Source: Cryptosporangium aurantiacum (GTDB lineage: Bacteria > Actinomycetota > Actinomycetes > Mycobacteriales > Cryptosporangiaceae). Taken from it: DNA of 64,000 bases. Location of the stretch: contig NZ_FRCS01000002.1 of assembly GCF_900143005.1 (NCBI RefSeq), positions 124,001-188,000 on the forward strand, read 5' to 3'. This document shows, piece after piece, positions 52,166 through 60,495 of this stretch (its first letter is position 1; each line of letters starts with the position of its first letter). A program made the translations under genes and the position numbers. The notes beneath the pieces are model-generated. The model was given only the letters and a program-made list of their open reading frames with translations. It was not told where the DNA came from and did no database searches.

Positions 52166-53077
52166 TCAGGTGATCCCGCGGACGAACGGCTTGCCGAGCG
52201 CACGCGGCTCCCGGCTCTTGCTCGCGAACATCATCATCGCCAGCAGCGCCATCAGGTACGGCGCGGCGACCAGCAACTGCGAGTTCAGCTCGAACCCGAG
52301 CGCGGGCAGCGCCAGCCGCAGCGCGTCGGCGAACCCGAACACCAGGCAGCCGATCAGCGTCCCCTTGAGACGCCAGGCGCCGAAGATGACCGCCGCGATG
52401 ACGATGAAGCCGCGGCCCGCGGTCATGTTCATGTTGAACGAGCCGACCTCGGCGGTGGCCAGGTAGGCGCCACCGAGCCCGGACAGCAGACCGCAGTAGA
52501 GCAGCGCCTGCCGCCGCAGCTTGTTGACCTTCAGACCGGTGACGTCGGCGGCCTGGGGGTTGTCGGCGATCGCGCGGAGGTTGAGCCCCCACCGGCTGCG
52601 CTCGACCAGCCACCAGGTCAGCGGTATCAGCAACAGCAGCAGGTACATCGGCCAGCGCTGCTCGAACAGCGGTCCGACGATGGGGATGTCCCGCAGCCCG
52701 GGGATGCTCAGCTGCGCGACCTGGTTGCTGTCGAACTCGGAGATCGCGATCAGGAAGCTCGTCAGCCCGAGGACCAGCGCGTTCAGCACCAGACCGACGA
52801 CGAACGTGTTGATCTGGACGCGGTGGGACAGGTTGCCGTGGATGAAACCGACCACCAGCCCGACGATCGCGCCGGCCAGCAGCCCGGTGGTCGCGCTGCC
52901 GGTCGCGCTGGCCACGGCCACCGACCCGAACGCGCCACCGAGCATCATGCCCTCGACCGAGATGTTCTGCGTCCCGGCCCGCTCGGCCAGGTATTCACCG
53001 CAGGCGGCGAACGCCAGCGGGGCGGTCAGCCGGAGCGAGCTGGCGACGATCGTGGTGATCTCTTCGGTCCCGATCAC
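52166..53077 (-). CDS. ABC transporter permease (BMP/nucleoside type, second subunit)
   Basis: A 303-aa permease with about eight membrane segments. It resembles NupQ/YufQ-type BPD_transp_2 permeases: an N-terminal helix, then FAACGEYLAERAGTQNISVEGMML-like pattern near 20-45 that is typical of this subfamily. It overlaps the other permease gene by 4 nt. It forms the channel with the 387-aa permease; known systems import nucleosides or purines. Confidence 0.9.
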   Translation of the reverse strand: MIGTEEITTIVASSLRLTAPLAFAACGEYLAERAGTQNISVEGMMLGGAFGSVAVASATGSATTGLLAGAIVGLVVGFIHGNLSHRVQINTFVVGLVLNALVLGLTSFLIAISEFDSNQVAQLSIPGLRDIPIVGPLFEQRWPMYLLLLLIPLTWWLVERSRWGLNLRAIADNPQAADVTGLKVNKLRRQALLYCGLLSGLGGAYLATAEVGSFNMNMTAGRGFIVIAAVIFGAWRLKGTLIGCLVFGFADALRLALPALGFELNSQLLVAAPYLMALLAMMMFASKSREPRALGKPFVRGIT

Positions 53078-54237
53078 GCGGTCACCTTCTCCGGCTCGGT
53101 GTTGGCGGCGGGCACCGGCTCGGTCGGCGGCTTCGTGGCCTCAGCCCGGCCACGGGACCGCACCCGCGCCACCACTGGCGGGACCACGAACGCGAGCACC
53201 AGCAGTGCCTGGACGATGTCCACCAGGTAGTTCGGCACGCCGGTCGAGGCGAGGAAGCTCGACCCGGAGCGCAGCGCCCCGAACAGCAGCGCGACGGGGA
53301 TCGCCGCGAGCGGCCGGCTGCGGGCGATCAGTGCGACCAGCAGACCGTCCCAGCCGAAGTTGTTCGACAGCGCGGGCTGCAGGCGGAAGACCTGTCCGGA
53401 GAGGATCACCGCACCGGCCAGGCCGGCGAACGCGCCGGAGAGCGCCAGCGCGAAGCCACCCAGCCACGGCGCCCGGACCCCGGCGTGCCGCGCGGCCAGC
53501 GGGTTGAGGCCGAGCATGTTGAGCCGGAAACCCCAGCGGCTGCGGGCGAGCAGCACGGCGAGCACGATCGTGCAGACGATCGACACGATCAGGCCGCCGC
53601 CGATCTCGAGCGCCGGGTACTCCCCGAAGCCCGGGATCCGCACCTCTGGCGGCAGCTGCGCCGACTCCGAGGACGCGATGCTGTCCGCGCTGGCACGCGG
53701 CGCCTGCAGGAGCCACGGGACGGTCACCGCGAAGCTGACGACCTGGATCGCGAGGAACGACATCAGCAGCGTGCTGACGACGATGTTGACGTTCCGCGTG
53801 TAATGCATGACCGCGCTCGCGCCGGACCAGAGGCCACCGGCTGCGGCGCCCGCCAGCAGGCTGATCACCATCACCAGGAAGCCGGGCAGCGCCAGGTGCA
53901 GCGCCACGTACGCGGCCACACCGGCGCCGAGCAGCAGCTGGCCTTCCTGACCGATGTTGAAGACGCCTGCCCGGTTGCTGATGCACGCGCCGAGCGCCAC
54001 CAGCAGCAGCGGGGTCGCGGCCTTCAGCGTCTCGCTCCAGGCCGCGGTGTCCGCGATGCTGCCGGTGTAGAGGGCCTCTGCGGCGTCGCCCGGCGACCCG
54101 CCGGTGGCCGCGACCAGGAACATCGACGCGATCACCGCGACCGAGACGGCGACGATCGTGATCAGCGTGACCTGGATCGACCGCTCGCTCGGCCGCATCA
54201 GCTCCGCGATGTTCGGGAGGGACCTCTTCGTGCTCAT
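53074..54237 (-). CDS. ABC transporter permease (BMP/nucleoside type, first subunit)
   Basis: A 387-aa permease with an N-terminal helix at about 22-43 and eight or more further segments. GACISNRAGVFNIGQEGQLL near 103-122 is the hallmark of NupP/YufP-type permeases and aligns with GTQNISVEGMML in its partner. A Pro/Ala/Glu-rich cytoplasmic tail of about 30 residues ends the protein. It overlaps the ATPase gene and the second permease gene by 4 nt each. Confidence 0.92.
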   Translation of the reverse strand: MSTKRSLPNIAELMRPSERSIQVTLITIVAVSVAVIASMFLVAATGGSPGDAAEALYTGSIADTAAWSETLKAATPLLLVALGACISNRAGVFNIGQEGQLLLGAGVAAYVALHLALPGFLVMVISLLAGAAAGGLWSGASAVMHYTRNVNIVVSTLLMSFLAIQVVSFAVTVPWLLQAPRASADSIASSESAQLPPEVRIPGFGEYPALEIGGGLIVSIVCTIVLAVLLARSRWGFRLNMLGLNPLAARHAGVRAPWLGGFALALSGAFAGLAGAVILSGQVFRLQPALSNNFGWDGLLVALIARSRPLAAIPVALLFGALRSGSSFLASTGVPNYLVDIVQALLVLAFVVPPVVARVRSRGRAEATKPPTEPVPAANTEPEKVTA

Positions 54238-55874
54238 GCCGCCTCGCCTCCGACCAGCATGCCGAGCCGCTCAGCGGTCGCCTCGTGGATGTCGAGCACG
54301 CCGACCATCCGGCCGGAGGAGATCACCGCGACCCGGGACGCGAGCGCCATCACCTCTTCCAGCTCGGTGGTGATCAGCAGCACGGCGACCCCGCGGGAGG
54401 CGGCGGCGCGCAGCCGGTCGTACATGTCCTCGATCGCGCCGACGTCGAGCCCGTGGGTGGGCTGTGCCGCGACCAGCACGCTCGGATCCGTGGAGAGTTC
54501 CCGGGCCAGGACGACCCGTTGCTGGTTGCCGCCGGACAGGTTGCGCAGCGGCGTGTCCATCGACGGCGTCGAGATGTTGAACTGCTCGATCAGCTGGGCC
54601 GCGAGCTTCCGCGCTTCCCGTCGCTTGAGCAGGAACCGGCCGCTGACGCGGCCCAGGTCGGTCATCACCAGGTTGTCGAGCACCGACATGTCCAGGACGA
54701 CGCCTGAGCGGTGCCGGTCCTCGGGAACCACGCCGACGCCCGCCTTGTGCAGCGAACCGACCTTGTTCAGCGGAACCGGGTCGCCGTTGACGCTCACCGT
54801 GCCGGACGCCGGTTCGAGCAGGCCGGACAGCAGGTCGCCGAGCGTCGCCTGGCCGTTGCCCTCGACCCCGTAGAGGGCAAGGATCTCGCCGGGCGCCACC
54901 GTGAGCGCGAACTTGTCGAGCAGCGTCCGTCCGTCCGGGCCCTTGACGACGACGTCGTCCAGCGCCAGCGCTGCCGTCTTCGCGGCGGGCGTCTCGGCCT
55001 CGTCCGCGCTGTCGGCAGCCTTCGTGATGTCGCCGGAGGCCTCGACCGCATCGGCCTGGGTGTCGGCCGGGGTCGTGTCCTCGGTGATGAGGCCGAGGGC
55101 CGCGCCCTCGGAGTGCAGCGAGACCTCGCGGCCGACCATCTGCTTGGCCAGCTCGCGCGGGGTCGTCGTGGAGGTCTGGCAGCGGAACGCGACCGAGCCC
55201 TTGCGCAGGACCGTCACGTGGTCGGTGGCCGCCATGATCTCGGCGAGCTTGTGGCTGATCAGGATGACCGCGCGGTTCTCCTTCGCGACCACGTCGCGGA
55301 GAACCTCGAACAGCTCCTGCGACTCGGCCATCGTCAGCACCGAGGTGGGCTCGTCGAGGATCAGGACCTCCGGATCACGCCGGAGGCACTTGATGATCTC
55401 GACCCGCTGCCGTTCGCCCGCGGACAGGTCCTCGACCCGTGCGGTCGGCGAGATCGGCAGCCCGTACCGGGCGCCCACGTCCTTGATCTGGTCGCAGGCC
55501 TCGTCCCGCTTGATCCGCCCCGGCTCGCCGAGGATCACGTTCTCCCAGACCGTGAGCGGTTCGATCAGGCTGAAGTGCTGGTGCACCATGCCCAGGCCGA
55601 GCGACACCGCGGCCTGCGGCGTCGGGATCTCCACCCGCTTGCCGTGCCGCAGGACCACACCCTCGTCCCGCTGCACGAGCCCGAGCAGCACCTTCATGAG
55701 GGTCGACTTGCCGGCACCGTTCTCTCCCAGGAGGCCGTGGATCTCGCCGTCACGAACGACGAGATCCACGGCATCGCAGGCGACGACCGGACCGAAGCAC
55801 TTCGTCACGCCACGGAGCTCGAGCGCCGGCGCCTCGAGGGTGCGCGGGACGCTGTCCGTCTGGTCGTCGGTCAT
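54234..55874 (-). CDS. Double ABC ATPase of BMP/nucleoside transporter
   Basis: A 546-aa protein from the ATG at 55874 with two ATPase halves. Half 1: Walker A GENGAGKST near 50 and signature LSAGERQRVEI. Half 2: GVEGNGQATL in place of Walker A (the Lys is lost, as usual in NupO/YufO proteins) and signature LSGGNQQRVVL. An unusual acidic/Ala-rich linker of about 55 residues joins the halves. It powers uptake through the two permeases. Its start lies 1 nt after the BMP lipoprotein stop. Confidence 0.93.
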   Translation of the reverse strand: MTDDQTDSVPRTLEAPALELRGVTKCFGPVVACDAVDLVVRDGEIHGLLGENGAGKSTLMKVLLGLVQRDEGVVLRHGKRVEIPTPQAAVSLGLGMVHQHFSLIEPLTVWENVILGEPGRIKRDEACDQIKDVGARYGLPISPTARVEDLSAGERQRVEIIKCLRRDPEVLILDEPTSVLTMAESQELFEVLRDVVAKENRAVILISHKLAEIMAATDHVTVLRKGSVAFRCQTSTTTPRELAKQMVGREVSLHSEGAALGLITEDTTPADTQADAVEASGDITKAADSADEAETPAAKTAALALDDVVVKGPDGRTLLDKFALTVAPGEILALYGVEGNGQATLGDLLSGLLEPASGTVSVNGDPVPLNKVGSLHKAGVGVVPEDRHRSGVVLDMSVLDNLVMTDLGRVSGRFLLKRREARKLAAQLIEQFNISTPSMDTPLRNLSGGNQQRVVLARELSTDPSVLVAAQPTHGLDVGAIEDMYDRLRAAASRGVAVLLITTELEEVMALASRVAVISSGRMVGVLDIHEATAERLGMLVGGEAA

Positions 55875-55875
55875 G

Positions 55876-56949
55876 TCAGGCTCCGAGCTTCGCGACCTGG
55901 GCGTCGACGTTGATCTTGCCGCTGCCGACGTCCTTGATGAACGTCTCCAGCGCCTTGTTCGCCGCGTCGCTGGCACCGCAGAGCTTCACGGTCGGAACCG
56001 TGTCCTTGCCGAGGTGCCACTCACGAGCGACGCCCATCTTCAGCTCGCCGTCCGCGAACTTCTGCAGGGCCGCGGCGAAGTACTCACCCGGGTCGAAGAT
56101 CGAGGAGACCTGGAACTTCGGGCTGGTCGAGGCGCACCGGTCGGTGCCCGGCGTCGAGAGGATGAGGTTCTTGGTGTTGCCGAACTTCGCCACCTCGTCG
56201 GTCGCACCACCCAGGTACGGGTAGAGCGCCTTGACGCCCTGGCTGACCTGAGCCTGCGCGGCCTCCTTGGCCTTGCCCGAGTCGTTGAAGTCACCGGTGT
56301 AGGTGGTGACCAACGTCGCGGTGGGCACGACCTCCTTGATGCCGGCCTTGAACGCCTTGGCCGCCTGCACGGAGAAGTCGGCCTCCGGACCGGTCACGTA
56401 ACCGGCCTTGGTGTAGCCCTTCTCCTTCATCAGCAGACCGTTGGCGTACCCGGTCGCGTAGATGACCTCGTTGATGAAGTCCCGCGAGATCGTGATCTTC
56501 GGCGTCTGCTTGATGTCCGCCGACGACGGGACGTACCACGAGGACTTGGCGCAGACCGACTCCTCGGACGCCGGGATGGCGTCCTTGAGCTCGGCCGCAC
56601 CGAGCGCCACCAGGTCGACCTTCTGGCGGCACAGGTTGCGGGCCTGGTTGAGCGCGTCGGCCGGGTTGACCGAGCCGACCTTGATGAGCTGCCAGTCCTC
56701 CGACTTGGCGAACTCCTCGGCCTTGGCCACGAAGCTCTCGTAGTAGCCGTTGTCGTTCAAGTCGCCCGGGCTGAGCACGCCGATGATGACCTTGCCGTCG
56801 CCGTTGACGTCAGGTCCGGCCGCGCTCGAAGTCGACGAGGAGCTGGAGGTCTCGGCCGTGTCGTCGCTCGGGCTGGTACAGGCCGCGAGCGAGACTGCGA
56901 CGCATGCCGCGGCGGCCGCGACACGTACCGCTCGAGTGTTCAGTCTCAT
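55876..56949 (-). CDS. BMP-family substrate-binding lipoprotein
   Basis: A 357-aa lipoprotein from the ATG at 56949, where GGAAGGA precedes the start. The signal peptide ends AVSLAAC with lipidated Cys24. A Ser/Thr/Asp-rich linker follows, then the binding domain from about residue 48 (VIIGVLSPGDLNDNGYYESF), which is the basic membrane protein (BMP/Med-like) pattern. Known members bind purine nucleosides. It is encoded directly before the ATPase and permeases. A paralogue lies at 60496-61593 with near-identical leader sequence. Confidence 0.92.
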   Translation of the reverse strand: MRLNTRAVRVAAAAACVAVSLAACTSPSDDTAETSSSSSTSSAAGPDVNGDGKVIIGVLSPGDLNDNGYYESFVAKAEEFAKSEDWQLIKVGSVNPADALNQARNLCRQKVDLVALGAAELKDAIPASEESVCAKSSWYVPSSADIKQTPKITISRDFINEVIYATGYANGLLMKEKGYTKAGYVTGPEADFSVQAAKAFKAGIKEVVPTATLVTTYTGDFNDSGKAKEAAQAQVSQGVKALYPYLGGATDEVAKFGNTKNLILSTPGTDRCASTSPKFQVSSIFDPGEYFAAALQKFADGELKMGVAREWHLGKDTVPTVKLCGASDAANKALETFIKDVGSGKINVDAQVAKLGA

Positions 56950-57023
56950 TGAAGTCCTTCCGAGGAGCGTGGAGCCTTGCTGGTCGGTTCTCAAGGGGGT
57001 TGGGACCGGCAGCGCTGACGGAT

Positions 57024-57665
57024 TCAGGCGGAATAGGCGATGCGTTCCTGTTCGAAGAGAGCCTCACCGGCGGCTGCGACGAACCAGGGGAAGCCCATCC
57101 GACCGACCGGAGCGACCTTAGTGGGGTCGATCCGATCAGGACCGGCCAGGATGGCCTCGTCCACGACGATGCAGACGACCTCGGCGAGGACGATGTGGAC
57201 GCCGCTGAAGCAGGACGTGGGGTCTCCGCGGTCGATAACGTCGACGACGCGGCATTCCATGTGGGCCGGACTCACAGCGAGCGAGGGTGGCGCGACGACC
57301 TGCGACGGGACGGTCTCCCACCCGATCAGGTCGGCTTCGTTGAAACCGGCCGGGAATTCCTTGGCGGCGGTCTCGATGTGGTCGGCGAGCGCCGTGCTCG
57401 TGAGGTTGATGACGAACTCGCCGGAGTGCTGGAGGTTGACCCAGGTGTCCTTCGGCTCCGGGGTGGCCTCCCGGACCGTCCCGATCGTCACCGCCACGGT
57501 CGGGGGCTCGCCGCAGACCGGCATGAAGTAGCTGAACGGCGCGACGTTGAGGTTGCCGTCCACATCGGTCGTCGTGATCATCGCGATCGGCCGCGGCACG
57601 ACGAGCTGGGACAGCAGGCCCTGCTTCTGCGCGGGCGTGCGGCCGGCCAGGTCGATTACGGGCAT
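57024..57665 (-). CDS. Flavin reductase-like domain protein
   Basis: A 213-aa split-barrel flavoprotein. QLVVPRPIAMITTTDVDGNLNVAPFS-type N-terminus (about 20-45), FVINLTS near 84 and a C-terminal barrel closing around 165-200 fit the FMN-binding flavin reductase/DIM6 family. It may supply reduced flavin to a monooxygenase or be an oxidoreductase itself. Its start overlaps the amidohydrolase stop by 10 nt. Which monooxygenase it would serve is not clear. Confidence 0.85.
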   Translation of the reverse strand: MPVIDLAGRTPAQKQGLLSQLVVPRPIAMITTTDVDGNLNVAPFSYFMPVCGEPPTVAVTIGTVREATPEPKDTWVNLQHSGEFVINLTSTALADHIETAAKEFPAGFNEADLIGWETVPSQVVAPPSLAVSPAHMECRVVDVIDRGDPTSCFSGVHIVLAEVVCIVVDEAILAGPDRIDPTKVAPVGRMGFPWFVAAAGEALFEQERIAYSA

Positions 57666-59137
57666 ACGCGCTCTCCTGTTCTCCCGGCGGCGCGGTGCTC
57701 TGCTTCGGGCGCGGCCGGCCCTCCCGAAGCTGCCTGCATGTTTTCCGCAAGCTCAAGCTCGGCCGCGGCGATCCGCGGCCAGCGGCGGAACGGGGTGATC
57801 CCGGTCCGGCGGAGCAGGTGGTGGGCGTTCTCCGCGGCGCAGGCCCGCAGGTCGTCGTAGTCGACGAGTTGCGTCTGCCCGCCCCGGACGACGACCGTGC
57901 CGTCGACGAGCACGTCGCGCACGGTGTGGCTCGGCATGCCCCAGACGAGCTGCAGCGCTTCGTCGCCGCGCGGCGTCCACACCGGGTCGGTGGTGTCGAA
58001 GACGACCAGGTCGGCGGCCTTACCGATCTCGATCGAGCCGATCTGGTCGTCGAGCCCGATCGCGCGGGCGCCGTCGATCGTCGCGAGCGCCAGCGCCTCG
58101 TGGGCGTGCACCGGCTCGGCGTCGCCGCGGTCGAGCGAGAGGCCGGCGAACAGCATCGCGGCCCGCAGGATGTCGGGGACGTCCCCGGCGTTGTGCGAGT
58201 CGCAGCCGAGCGCGACCCGGCCACCGCGGCGGATCAGCTCGACGTGCCGCGCCGCCCGGGTGAAGCCCTGTCCGAGCCGGAGGTAGGCGCCCGGGCTGGA
58301 GGCGACCGCGGTGTCGGTCTCGAGGATCGCGTCCACCTCGGCGTCGTCCAGCCAGACCGCGTGCCCGAGCAGCAGGCGGGGACCGAGGACGCCGAGTTCG
58401 TGCAGGTGCACGACGGGCCGACGGCCGGACCGCGCGGCGTAACCGGGGATGTCGTTCTGCCCCGGCGAGATGTGCCAGGTCATCCGGGTGTCCAGCCGCT
58501 CGGCCAGCTCGGCGGCGCCCTGGAAGAGCGCGTCCGAGACGAGGTCGTGGCCGAGCAGCGTGATCCAGCCGCTGACCCGCTCGGTGGTGCCGAGCGCCCG
58601 GACCAGCTCTTCCTGGCGGGCCAGCACCTCGTCGGCGGGGGCGGAGAACGGTAGGCCCTCGGCGTCCCAGCCCCAGCCGTTGAGGCGGGCGCGGATGCCG
58701 GTCTTGCGGAGCCCGGCGGCCACCCGCAGCGGGTGCGCCACGGTCCCGGGCTCGATCAGCGTGGTGACGCCCCGGCGCAGCGACTCGACGGCGGTGAGCA
58801 TCGCCGAGACCTCGTCGTCGCCGCCGGTGTGGGCGTTGTGCAGCGGCACAGCCCAGTCGAAGATCGCGCGCTGGCTGTCGATGTCGTCCGGGATGCCGCT
58901 CCGGGTGAGCGGGTCGGCGGTGGTGTGCTGGTGGGCGTTGATCATGCCGGGCGCGACGACGCAGCCGGTGGCGTCCAGCTCGTCCGCGCCCGGGAACCGC
59001 GCACGCAGCTCCTCGGCGGTGCCGAGGGCCGCGATCCGGCCGTCGACGACCGCGATCGTGGTCCCGGTCAGCACCTCGCGTCCGGGCGCCATCGTGACGA
59101 CGTCGCCGCCGACCACCAACCGGGCCGCGGTGCTCAT
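57656..59137 (-). CDS. Metal-dependent amidohydrolase (AtzA/TrzN/guanine-deaminase-like)
   Basis: A 493-aa protein. The metal pair is His69/His71 in INAHQHT, with further candidates His in MTWHISPGQ near 225, and a final Asp in LGCDSHNAGD near 305. The fold and length match the subtype III amidohydrolases that deaminate or dechlorinate N-heterocycles (8-oxoguanine deaminase, hydroxyatrazine and s-triazine hydrolases). Downstream of the ADH (4-nt overlap) and upstream of the transporter genes; this supports a role on an imported nitrogen heterocycle. Confidence 0.9.
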   Translation of the reverse strand: MSTAARLVVGGDVVTMAPGREVLTGTTIAVVDGRIAALGTAEELRARFPGADELDATGCVVAPGMINAHQHTTADPLTRSGIPDDIDSQRAIFDWAVPLHNAHTGGDDEVSAMLTAVESLRRGVTTLIEPGTVAHPLRVAAGLRKTGIRARLNGWGWDAEGLPFSAPADEVLARQEELVRALGTTERVSGWITLLGHDLVSDALFQGAAELAERLDTRMTWHISPGQNDIPGYAARSGRRPVVHLHELGVLGPRLLLGHAVWLDDAEVDAILETDTAVASSPGAYLRLGQGFTRAARHVELIRRGGRVALGCDSHNAGDVPDILRAAMLFAGLSLDRGDAEPVHAHEALALATIDGARAIGLDDQIGSIEIGKAADLVVFDTTDPVWTPRGDEALQLVWGMPSHTVRDVLVDGTVVVRGGQTQLVDYDDLRACAAENAHHLLRRTGITPFRRWPRIAAAELELAENMQAASGGPAAPEAEHRAAGRTGERVCP

Positions 59138-60162
59138 GGCCGCACCAGGACCTTGCCGACCGTCGCCCGGTCGGTGAGTACGTCGAACGCCGCGGGCAAC
59201 GACTCCAGCGGCAGTTCGGCGGCGATCGGAGCGGAGAGCTTGCCCGACCAGAACGCCTGCAGCGCCCGGCTGAAGTCCTCCGGGGTGTAGGCGCCGGAGC
59301 CGAGCAGCGCCAGCTCCCGGTGGTAGGCGCCGGCGAGCCCGAGGTTCACCTGGTCGCCGCTGGTCTGCCCCATGAACACGAGCCGGCCGCGGACGCCGAG
59401 CGCGCCCAGCGAGATCGGCCAGGTGGCCGGGCCGACGTGGTCGAGCGCGATCTCGGCGCCCCGGCCGTCGGTGAGCTCACGGACGTAGGCGATCGGGTCG
59501 GCGTCGAGCGGCACGCAGTGCTGGACGCCGAGCGCGCGGACGGCGTCGAGCTTGGCCTGGCTGCCGGCGACCGCGACGACCCGGGCACCGGCCTCCAGCG
59601 CGAGCTGCGCGGCGGCGAGGCTGACCGCGCTCGCGGCGGCCTGGATCAGGATCGTCTCGCCCGCTGCCAGCCGTCCCACCGGGAACAGCGCGTGGTAGGC
59701 GGTGCTCCAGGACGACGGCAGTGCGGCAGCGGTGGTCAGCGCGATCTCGTCCGGAACCGAGTGAACCTGCACGGCCTTCACCGCGACGTACTCGGCGAAG
59801 CCACCGGGGCGGTTGCCGCCGACCACCGAGACGCCGCCGCAGTAGCCGAAGTCGCCGACCCCGCAGTACGTACAGTCGCCGCAGCCGAGCGTGGGGTCCA
59901 CGACCACCCGCGCCCCCACCGCCACGTCGGTGACATCCGCTCCGACCTCGGCGACCGTACCCGCGACGTCGGTTCCGGCGACGTGCGGCAGCACGAATCC
60001 GGGGAGCAACGCCGGCCCGTTCAGCTGCAGCAGGTCCAGCCGGTTGACCGCGCAGGCGGCGACGTGGATCAGCACCTCGTCGGCCGCGATCGTGGGGACC
60101 GGCACGTCGTGCAGCGCGACGGCCTCGGGGCCGCCGAAGGCGGTCTGCACCATCGCCCGCAT
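59134..60162 (-). CDS. Zinc-binding alcohol dehydrogenase / quinone oxidoreductase-like
   Basis: A 342-aa MDR-family enzyme from the ATG at 60162 (GGGAGGGA upstream; a second ATG at 60153). Marks: GTDVAGTVAEVG near 68, structural-zinc cysteines in LGCGDCTYCGVGDFGYC near 95-111, and an NAD(P) fold near 165-190. It oxidises alcohols or reduces ketones/enals. It is the first gene of the long minus-strand array reaching 49182. A dyad related to the Rieske-promoter operator lies 42 nt upstream. Confidence 0.9.
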   Translation of the reverse strand: MRAMVQTAFGGPEAVALHDVPVPTIAADEVLIHVAACAVNRLDLLQLNGPALLPGFVLPHVAGTDVAGTVAEVGADVTDVAVGARVVVDPTLGCGDCTYCGVGDFGYCGGVSVVGGNRPGGFAEYVAVKAVQVHSVPDEIALTTAAALPSSWSTAYHALFPVGRLAAGETILIQAAASAVSLAAAQLALEAGARVVAVAGSQAKLDAVRALGVQHCVPLDADPIAYVRELTDGRGAEIALDHVGPATWPISLGALGVRGRLVFMGQTSGDQVNLGLAGAYHRELALLGSGAYTPEDFSRALQAFWSGKLSAPIAAELPLESLPAAFDVLTDRATVGKVLVRP

Positions 60163-60203
60163 CGCGTCCCTCCCTGTTGTGTGTTCGGCTCGCCATCTCA
60201 CAT

Positions 60204-60222
60204 TGCGAGTCGGTGATTCACA
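60204..60222. promoter_or_regulatory. Operator-like dyad upstream of ADH operon
   Basis: TGCGAGTC-GGT-GATTCACA is an inverted repeat with 6 of 8 matching arm positions. It has the same 8-3-8 layout as TGAGAGAT-GCC-ATCTCGCA at the Rieske promoter. A direct-repeat pair TCACATTGC at 60198 and 60218 overlaps it. Confidence 0.4.
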
Positions 60223-60323
60223 TTGCATAACAGCAATGTCGAGACGATGCCCTCCGAACCGAAGCCGTGTCAACGAGTCAACGGCATCTCGCGGGCTGGT
60301 AACCCAGACTTTTCGAGGGGCGG

Positions 60324-60365
60324 GCTCTGAGCACGACAAGAGGGCCTCAACGATGTGCTCAGAGC
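60324..60365. repeat. Perfect 11-bp inverted repeat
   Basis: GCTCTGAGCAC (60324-60334) and GTGCTCAGAGC (60355-60365) are exact complements around a 20-nt loop. It lies mid-way in the gap, too far from either gene for an obvious terminator. It could be a regulator site or a structured RNA element. Confidence 0.6.
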
Positions 60366-60443
60366 GTCTTGCGTGAGGCGGCCGTCCGAGTGACCATCCG
60401 CCGGCTCCGCGCCGTTCTGTGCCGGACACGTCGACACGGCGGA

Positions 60444-60485
60444 ACGCGGTGGGTCCAGCCCTCACGTCGGCCGGATCCACCGCGT
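60444..60485 (-). terminator. Terminator-like hairpin after BMP paralogue
   Basis: ACGCGGTGGGTCC (60444-60456) pairs with GGATCCACCGCGT (60473-60485), 12 of 13 positions. It begins 10 nt beyond the stop codon of the minus-strand BMP lipoprotein gene. There is no T-tract. Confidence 0.6.
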
Positions 60486-60495
60486 TCACCGTGGG

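Larger units (their letters stand above)
60163..60495. other. 333-nt intergenic region between ADH and BMP paralogue
   Basis: No gene is visible. It holds, from left: ATCTC/GAGTC half-sites and a dyad at 60195-60222, a perfect 11-bp inverted repeat at 60324-60365, and a terminator-like hairpin at 60444-60485. The ADH operon promoter should lie in the left part. Confidence 0.6.
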
